Shown one piece after another: positions 54,522 to 59,161 of a stretch of DNA of 59,161 nt. The notes beneath the pieces are model-generated. The model was not told the DNA's origin and did no database searches. It saw only the letters and a list, made by a program, of their open reading frames with translations. The stretch spans positions 1 through 59,161 of the forward strand of contig SLNH01000048.1 in the NCBI GenBank assembly GCA_007133195.1, read 5' to 3'. The DNA is from Nannocystineae bacterium (GTDB lineage: Bacteria; Myxococcota_A; Polyangia; Haliangiales; Haliangiaceae). The number at the start of each line of letters is the position of its first letter. The stretch's first letter is position 1. Made by a program: the position numbers and the translations under genes.

Positions 54522-56102
54522 TCAGCGCAGCGCGCTCGCCGCCGCGTCGGCTATCCCGAACGTCGTGGGCAAACGCGCCCCGTCCACGCGCCGGAATCCC
54601 CCCTCGGGATCGGCCTGGTAAGCAGCTCGCGCCGCGTCAGGATCGGCGGCGAGCTCCCGCACGGCCGCCACGAACGCATCGACATCGTCGCGCGTGGAGT
54701 ACACGCCGAGGGACGCCCGGACCATCCCGGGCGTCTCGGCGGCCCGCCCCTGGGCGCGCTCGTCGGCGCACGCCTCGAGCTGGGCGCGATCGACCCGCAA
54801 AAGGGCCTGCACGTAGGGCTGGGCGCAAAAGCACCCGTTTCGCACCGCGATGTTGTGGCAGTCGTTCAAATACGCCGCCACGAGCCCGTGCGGCAGCCCC
54901 GCGACGTTGAACGCCACGACCCCGGCTCGCGGCACCTGCTTCATATCGGTGCTCGCGTAGATCTCGACCCCCGGCACCGCCTCCAGCTCGCGCAAAAGCG
55001 CTTGCGTGAGCGCCTCCTCCTTGTCGGCGACCGCCTGCATGCCGACGTTCATCAGCAGCTCGGCGACCAGGCCCATCGCGATCGAGCCTGGAATGTTCGG
55101 GGTCCCCGCCTCCTCCCGCGCCGTGACCTCGTCTTTGAGCTCGAAGTCCTCCATCGACACGTAGTCGACCATGCCGCCGCCGATGTCGGTGACACAGCGC
55201 CGCCCCTCGAGCGTCGACAGGCTGCCGATCAGCGCCCCGCGGCTCCCTGGCGCGTACATCTTGTGGCCCGACAGCACGAGATAATCGATATCCTCGGCCG
55301 CCCGGTCGGTGCGGATCGCGACCGGCGCGTGCGGAACCCACTGGGCGCCATCGACCAGGATCTCGGCCCCTACTTCATGAGCCATTCGCGCGATCTTGCG
55401 CACGGGGTTTACGACCCCGGTCACGTTGGAGACACCGGTGATGGCGACGAGCCGAACGCGATGCCCATCTTCCTCGAGGATCCGCGCGAGGGCCTCGAGG
55501 TCGAGGGCTCCACTGTCCGGGTCGACGCCGACATCACGCACGTTGTGACGGCCGACCGCCTCCACCCACGGAAGCAAGTTCGAGTGATGCTCCATGTGGG
55601 TCGTGACGACGAGTGGGCGCGAAAACATCGCCTCCATCGCCTCGGCGCCGGCGCCGCCGAGCGCCTCCTTGAACGCCGACACCACGGCCGGAGGCGCGCC
55701 GTCGCGGAAGCGCTTGACGAGAGGCCTAATTTCTGGCGGGAACAGCGCGCGAGCCAGAAAATTGATCGCTCCGGTCGCCCCGTTGGCCGTGAACAGGACC
55801 ACGTCTCGCGCGGGATCGTAGCCGACGAGCCGGCCGACGGCGTCGCGGCTGTCCTCGATCGCGCGCGTCGTGTCCCGCCCGGCCCGGTGAGCGTCGGTGT
55901 GGCTGTTGGCCGGCGCCGCTTCGAGATACGCCTCGAGTCCCCGCCACACGGCCCGCGGCATGAGCGCCGTCGCCGTCGTATCGAGGTAGACCCGCCTGCG
56001 CTCCTCGCTCCCGCCGCCCGGGCGAATCACGGGATCGCGCCGCTCCAAACTAAAGAAATCCCTCGAGAATGCCTCTAGGACCGATCGCTTTCGTGCCGTC
56101 AT
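54522..56102 (-). CDS. class V aminotransferase (cysteine desulfurase-like), long form
   Basis: 526 residues, longer than the ~400 of SufS. PLP lysine in VLSGHKMYAPGSRGALIG, VDGAQWVPHAPVAI, NANGATGA-type loop TANGATGAINF and THMEHHSNLLPW are visible. NGCFCAQPYV holds the usual catalytic-loop cysteine region. Extra residues include ~130-165 (PPEIRPLVKRFRDGAPPAVVSAFKEALGG), absent from SufS. It is probably a SufS-like paralogue with unknown substrate. It ends next to chaC. Confidence 0.9.
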   Translation of the reverse strand: MTARKRSVLEAFSRDFFSLERRDPVIRPGGGSEERRRVYLDTTATALMPRAVWRGLEAYLEAAPANSHTDAHRAGRDTTRAIEDSRDAVGRLVGYDPARDVVLFTANGATGAINFLARALFPPEIRPLVKRFRDGAPPAVVSAFKEALGGAGAEAMEAMFSRPLVVTTHMEHHSNLLPWVEAVGRHNVRDVGVDPDSGALDLEALARILEEDGHRVRLVAITGVSNVTGVVNPVRKIARMAHEVGAEILVDGAQWVPHAPVAIRTDRAAEDIDYLVLSGHKMYAPGSRGALIGSLSTLEGRRCVTDIGGGMVDYVSMEDFELKDEVTAREEAGTPNIPGSIAMGLVAELLMNVGMQAVADKEEALTQALLRELEAVPGVEIYASTDMKQVPRAGVVAFNVAGLPHGLVAAYLNDCHNIAVRNGCFCAQPYVQALLRVDRAQLEACADERAQGRAAETPGMVRASLGVYSTRDDVDAFVAAVRELAADPDAARAAYQADPEGGFRRVDGARLPTTFGIADAAASALR

Positions 56103-56333
56103 ACTGTCCTCTCGATGCGCTGCGCTCGTTCGAGCGACCGCCCGCCCCAGCGCGCCAAATCCCTATCACACATCCCAGCGCCGCGCGAAGCAGGCGGCTC
56201 ATCCCTGCGGCACGCACGCGGGCCGACCAGTCCCCGCGCACTCACGGCGGCGCCCGTTGCCCAGCGGAGGCACTGCGGGCCGCCCCCCGCAGATCGCGTT
56301 GCCCTTCCCGAGTGGAGGGGTTAGCGTGCGCCC

Positions 56334-56882
56334 ATGCTCCACCCATGGCACGACCTCCCGTCCGCCCCCGCGACTCCCGACGCTGGGTTTTACGCCGTGA
56401 TCGAGATCCCGCGCGGCTCGAAGGTGAAATACGAGCTCGACAAGGTCCACGGCGTGCTCAAGGTCGATCGGATCCTCCACAGCTCCGTGATTTACCCAGC
56501 GAATTACGGTTTCGTGCCCCGCACCTACTGCCCCGATTTCGACCCCCTCGACGTCCTCGTGCTCGCCAGCGAGCCCGTCGCGCCGCTTTCGATGCTCGAG
56601 GTGAGCGCGATAGGAGCACTCCGCATGCGCGACGAGGGCCTCGAGGACGACAAGTTGATCGCCGTCCACCTAGGTGATCCCGCGTTTTGCGACTACACGG
56701 ACATCTCCCAGCTCCCACGTCACGTCGGCCGCGAGATCCATCGCTTCTTCGAGGACTACAAGGCGCTCGAGAACAAGGAGGTCGTGGTGGATCAGCTCCT
56801 TGGCTCGCAGGTGGCGCTGTCCATCCTCAAAGACGCGATCGAATTGTACGACCAGCAAAAGGATCTGCTGCGCGGCGCCTGA
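56334..56882 (+). CDS. ppa: inorganic pyrophosphatase
   Basis: 182 residues. It hydrolyses PPi to phosphate with Mg2+. Active-site blocks: IEIPRGSKVKYELDK (Glu, Lys, Glu), SSVIYPANYGFVPRT, DFDPLDVLV (the three Asp of the family signature, with Phe for the usual Gly) and MRDEGLEDDKLIAV. HRFFEDYKALENK carries the Tyr-Lys pair. Family I, cytoplasmic. GGAGGGG precedes ATG 56334 by 13 nt. It is convergent with the retropepsin-like gene. Confidence 0.96.
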   Translation: MLHPWHDLPSAPATPDAGFYAVIEIPRGSKVKYELDKVHGVLKVDRILHSSVIYPANYGFVPRTYCPDFDPLDVLVLASEPVAPLSMLEVSAIGALRMRDEGLEDDKLIAVHLGDPAFCDYTDISQLPRHVGREIHRFFEDYKALENKEVVVDQLLGSQVALSILKDAIELYDQQKDLLRGA

Positions 56883-56946
56883 GGGGAAAAACCACGAGCC
56901 AACCCGCGCACAATTAGCTCTGCGTGGCCCGGCGCCCCTAAACGAT

Positions 56947-56965
56947 GACGCACAAGTTATGCGTC
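56947..56965. terminator. short hairpin between convergent genes
   Basis: GACGCA (56947-56952) and TGCGTC (56960-56965) around a 7-base loop, between the ppa and retropepsin-like stops. Weak, no T tract. Confidence 0.3.
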
Positions 56966-56979
56966 CTAGGCGTGCATGT

Positions 56980-57441
56980 CTAAACCTTGGGCCGCCTGCG
57001 CTTTTTCCGGCGCGACAAAAACGATCGCCCTGGATCGACGAGCGCCCGCCCGCGCAGCGCCTGCCTGCCGAGGAGCATGCGAAACCCCATGACGTCGCGG
57101 CGCGCCAGCGTGAGCTCGATCGACCACCGGGCGCGTGGGAGCTGGATGTGCGTGATGATAACCGGCCTAAGCTCCTGCTCTCCGCCCGAATTTCTGACCC
57201 AGCGCTCCCCGGCGAGCGGCGCATCTGCGACGACCGGCCGGCTCGAGTCCCGCTGATAGGGATAAATGGTGAAGCGAACCCTTTCCTCTCCGCTTCCGTC
57301 GCGCGTTCGTTCGAGGTCGAACGCGTGAAGCGCCGACGAGCGCGCCCCCGTGTCGAGCTTGGCCTTGATCCTGTGAACACCCAGGTCCGGAAGCGCGATC
57401 CATTCTCGCCACCCCAGCGTGAGCTCTGGCTGAGAACGCAT
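56980..57441 (-). CDS. retropepsin-like aspartic protease (RimB/RloA-type, DUF785)
   Basis: 153 residues. GWREWIALPDLGVHRIKAKLDTGARSSALHA has the DTGA active-site triad of pepsin-fold retropepsins, and MGFRMLLGRQALRGRALVDPGRSFL closes the family pattern. Often next to rimK or in trehalose/glutathione contexts; RimB-type proteins process peptide tags. Cytoplasmic. The C-terminus is Arg/Lys-rich. Confidence 0.88.
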   Translation of the reverse strand: MRSQPELTLGWREWIALPDLGVHRIKAKLDTGARSSALHAFDLERTRDGSGEERVRFTIYPYQRDSSRPVVADAPLAGERWVRNSGGEQELRPVIITHIQLPRARWSIELTLARRDVMGFRMLLGRQALRGRALVDPGRSFLSRRKKRRRPKV

Positions 57442-57542
57442 GCCCGGAGACTACCCCGAAGACCGTCGCCGCGCCGGTTCGCTGCGAGGACGCGTCGCGG
57501 GCGAGCCTTGGCAGCGGTGGCGAGGCATGACACCCTCCGCCC

Positions 57543-58226
57543 ATGCGCGCTGCGTACATGAGCGTTTTGTTCGTCTGGCTCACCGCCTGCGCCGGGGCGA
57601 CCGAAACCACATCCGAACCCGCACCATCGGCCGCGGCAGCGCCGCCGGAGGCCGCCGCCGAGTCCCAGCCGGGGACGGCGCGCGCAGACGACCGAGACCA
57701 CCGCGACGACGAGCCTGCCGCAGCGACCGCCCCGCAGCCCCAAGCTGAAGACTCGGCGCGCGGTGAGGCGAACGGGGAAGGTGGTGCCGGGGAACCAGGA
57801 GATCGAGCCTCGGTGACCGAGGGAGGCCAGGCCACGACCCACGAGTTCGAGTGTGAGGACGCCCCTTTGCCCGACAGGCTGCGGGTGAGCTTCGAGCCGG
57901 GCGACAGCGCCCGCGATCTCGCGCTGTGGTACGCGAAAACGACGTGCGAGGCCGTCGAAGCGCCTCGCGACGCGCTCGCCCGGACGACGCACACCCGAAC
58001 GGACGCGCTCGTGGGGCAGGGTGAGCTGTTTTCGTTTTTCGACTCCCTGCTGGCCGACGTGGGCATGGTCGCCCAGCCGAACCCAGACGGGGTCATTCTG
58101 AAAGACGACGGCGCCGGGGAGGCGCCGCGGCAGCGCGTGGTGCTGGCGCCCGCCGAGCGCGCTGGCGACGCGGCGGACGACGAGCCCGCGGACGACGACG
58201 ACCAGCAGGAGGAGGTGTCGCCGTGA
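57543..58226 (+). CDS. lipoprotein with secretin-N0-like domain
   Basis: 227 residues. A short lipoprotein signal (MSVLFVWLTAC) then ~85 residues of Ala/Glu/Asp-rich linker, then a domain (~105-180) reading RLRVSFEPGDSARDLALWYAKTTC and FSFFDSLLADVGMVAQPNPDGVILKDD. This strand-helix pattern resembles the N0/STN domain of secretins (GspD). There is no secretin channel here. Its stop overlaps the next start by 4 bp (GTGA), so the two are coupled. Confidence 0.65.
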   Translation: MRAAYMSVLFVWLTACAGATETTSEPAPSAAAAPPEAAAESQPGTARADDRDHRDDEPAAATAPQPQAEDSARGEANGEGGAGEPGDRASVTEGGQATTHEFECEDAPLPDRLRVSFEPGDSARDLALWYAKTTCEAVEAPRDALARTTHTRTDALVGQGELFSFFDSLLADVGMVAQPNPDGVILKDDGAGEAPRQRVVLAPAERAGDAADDEPADDDDQQEEVSP

Positions 58227-59131
58227 GCGCAGGTGCGCCGCCGCTTCCGAATTGGCTCGCGGCGCTTTTGCCCGCGGGCCTGTCCCGCGAGATCGTAGAC
58301 ACCGGCGGCGGCGGCATGCACGTCATGCAGCGCGGCGCCGGGCGGCCCGTGCTCATGCTGCACGGAAACCCCACCTGGGGTTTTCTGTATCGGCGGGTGG
58401 CCGAGGCCCTGGAGGGGGAGGATCTGCGCCTCGTGATTCCAGACCTCATCGGTCTGGGCTTTTCCGATAAGCCGCGGAGCGCGTCGTCCCACACCCTCGC
58501 GAATCACGCGACCTGGCTCGGCGAGCTCATCGACGCGCTCGACCTGCAGGACGTCGTCCTCGTGGTGCAGGACTGGGGCGGGCCGATCGGCCTCCGCGCC
58601 TTCGCCGACCGCCCCGATAGGCTCGCCTCGCTCGTGGTGCTGAACACGGTGGTGAGCGAGCCGAAGCCAAACTTTCGGCCCACCGCGTTTCACCGGTTCG
58701 CGCGCGCCCCCATCGTGAGCGACGCGGCGTTTCGGGTCCTCGGCTTTCCGCAGTCCGCGCTGTGGCTCGCCCAGGGCGATCGCCGCTCGATCCGCGGGCC
58801 GATCGCGCGCGCCTATCGCTACCCCCTGCGCCGCCTGCGCGACCGAGTCGCTCCGCTGGCGCTGGCGCGGATGGTGCCCGACTCGATGCGCCACCCCTCG
58901 TTGCCCGACCTCGCGCGCTGCGGCGAGCTGTTTACGTCGCTGCCCGGCCCGGTCGAGGTCGTGTGGGGCGATCGAGATCCGGTGCTCGGCCGGGGGCGCT
59001 CGCGCATCGAGAAGCTGCGGCCCGACGCCACCGTCACGCGGACGAACGCGGGCCACTTCCTGCAAGAGGAAGTGCCCGACGTCATCGGCGATGCGGTGCG
59101 CCGCGCAGCACGCGCGCCGAAGCGCGGCTAA
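58223..59131 (+). CDS. haloalkane-dehalogenase-like alpha/beta hydrolase
   Basis: 302 residues from GTG 58223, coupled to the preceding gene. HGNPTW (Asn49, halide-binding type), IPDLIGLGFSDKP, VVQDWGGPIG with Asp117 nucleophile followed by Trp118, and the C-terminal NAGHFLQEE His give the haloalkane dehalogenase set. Similar enzymes also act as epoxide hydrolases, which share the Asp. No signal peptide. The remaining 30 bp of the window are non-coding. Confidence 0.88.
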   Translation: MSAGAPPLPNWLAALLPAGLSREIVDTGGGGMHVMQRGAGRPVLMLHGNPTWGFLYRRVAEALEGEDLRLVIPDLIGLGFSDKPRSASSHTLANHATWLGELIDALDLQDVVLVVQDWGGPIGLRAFADRPDRLASLVVLNTVVSEPKPNFRPTAFHRFARAPIVSDAAFRVLGFPQSALWLAQGDRRSIRGPIARAYRYPLRRLRDRVAPLALARMVPDSMRHPSLPDLARCGELFTSLPGPVEVVWGDRDPVLGRGRSRIEKLRPDATVTRTNAGHFLQEEVPDVIGDAVRRAARAPKRG

Positions 59132-59161
59132 CGCGCGGCTGCGCCGGCGCGCCGCGCGACA

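Overview
The window is high-GC DNA, densely coded on both strands. It looks like chromosome of a myxobacterium (Myxococcota). The signs are a membrane-anchored Ser/Thr kinase with an HRDISPSN catalytic loop, a kelch-type lipoprotein carrying the CRQVLGID motif after its lipobox, several short-signal lipoproteins, a FecR/TPR anti-sigma protein, and two sigma-54-type promoters. I see no phage, integrase, insertion sequence, CRISPR array, rRNA or tRNA. Species cannot be assigned from this alone.

Layout. 1-5 kb: edge of a TerB-like gene, a class V aminotransferase, a TetR regulator and an SDR oxidoreductase that share an 18-bp FadR-like palindrome, and a saccharopine-dehydrogenase-like reductase. 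5-11 kb: a sigma-54-promoted lipoprotein with a duplicated charged tail, a CAP protein, an alpha/beta hydrolase, a DUF5872-like protein, the stump of a Ser/Thr kinase, a TPR protein, a kelch lipoprotein and msrB. 11-20 kb: an Asp-box lipoprotein, an arsenite-type transporter with an RF-1-like GGQ protein, a di-iron hydroxylase divergent from a TetR gene, rnk, a TPR lipoprotein and hypotheticals. 20-27 kb: OsmC divergent from an SCP2-like/hydrolase pair, M28 peptidase, phosphodiester glycosidase, pyruvate kinase and a probable outer-membrane barrel. 28-36 kb: a sigma-54 promoter with phased upstream repeats driving an 82-aa protein and ComEA, then M20 peptidase, Ser/Thr kinase, serine hydrolase, carboxyltransferase and an FAD oxidoreductase. 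36-44 kb: HspQ, UXS-like epimerase, Gly-Asn-rich lipoprotein, MtgA, lipoprotein KatG and desaturase. 44-49 kb: two lamin-tail-domain proteins followed by a helix-hairpin-helix/beta-barrel protein. 49-59 kb: SnoaL-like lipoprotein, an ECF sigma/anti-sigma operon, ChaC, a second class V aminotransferase, pyrophosphatase, a retropepsin-like protein, a secretin-N0-like lipoprotein and a haloalkane-dehalogenase-like hydrolase.

The most interesting parts are (i) the lamin-tail/lamin-tail/HhH-barrel cluster at 44.2-49.1 kb, which I infer to be a cell-surface, possibly DNA-handling, assembly; (ii) the sigma-54-controlled comEA operon at 28.0-29.0 kb; and (iii) a catalase-peroxidase with a lipoprotein signal behind a 10-bp-phased CTAT/ATAG operator. 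Together the first two suggest regulated handling of extracellular DNA. All functions are read from sequence motifs; no database search was run.
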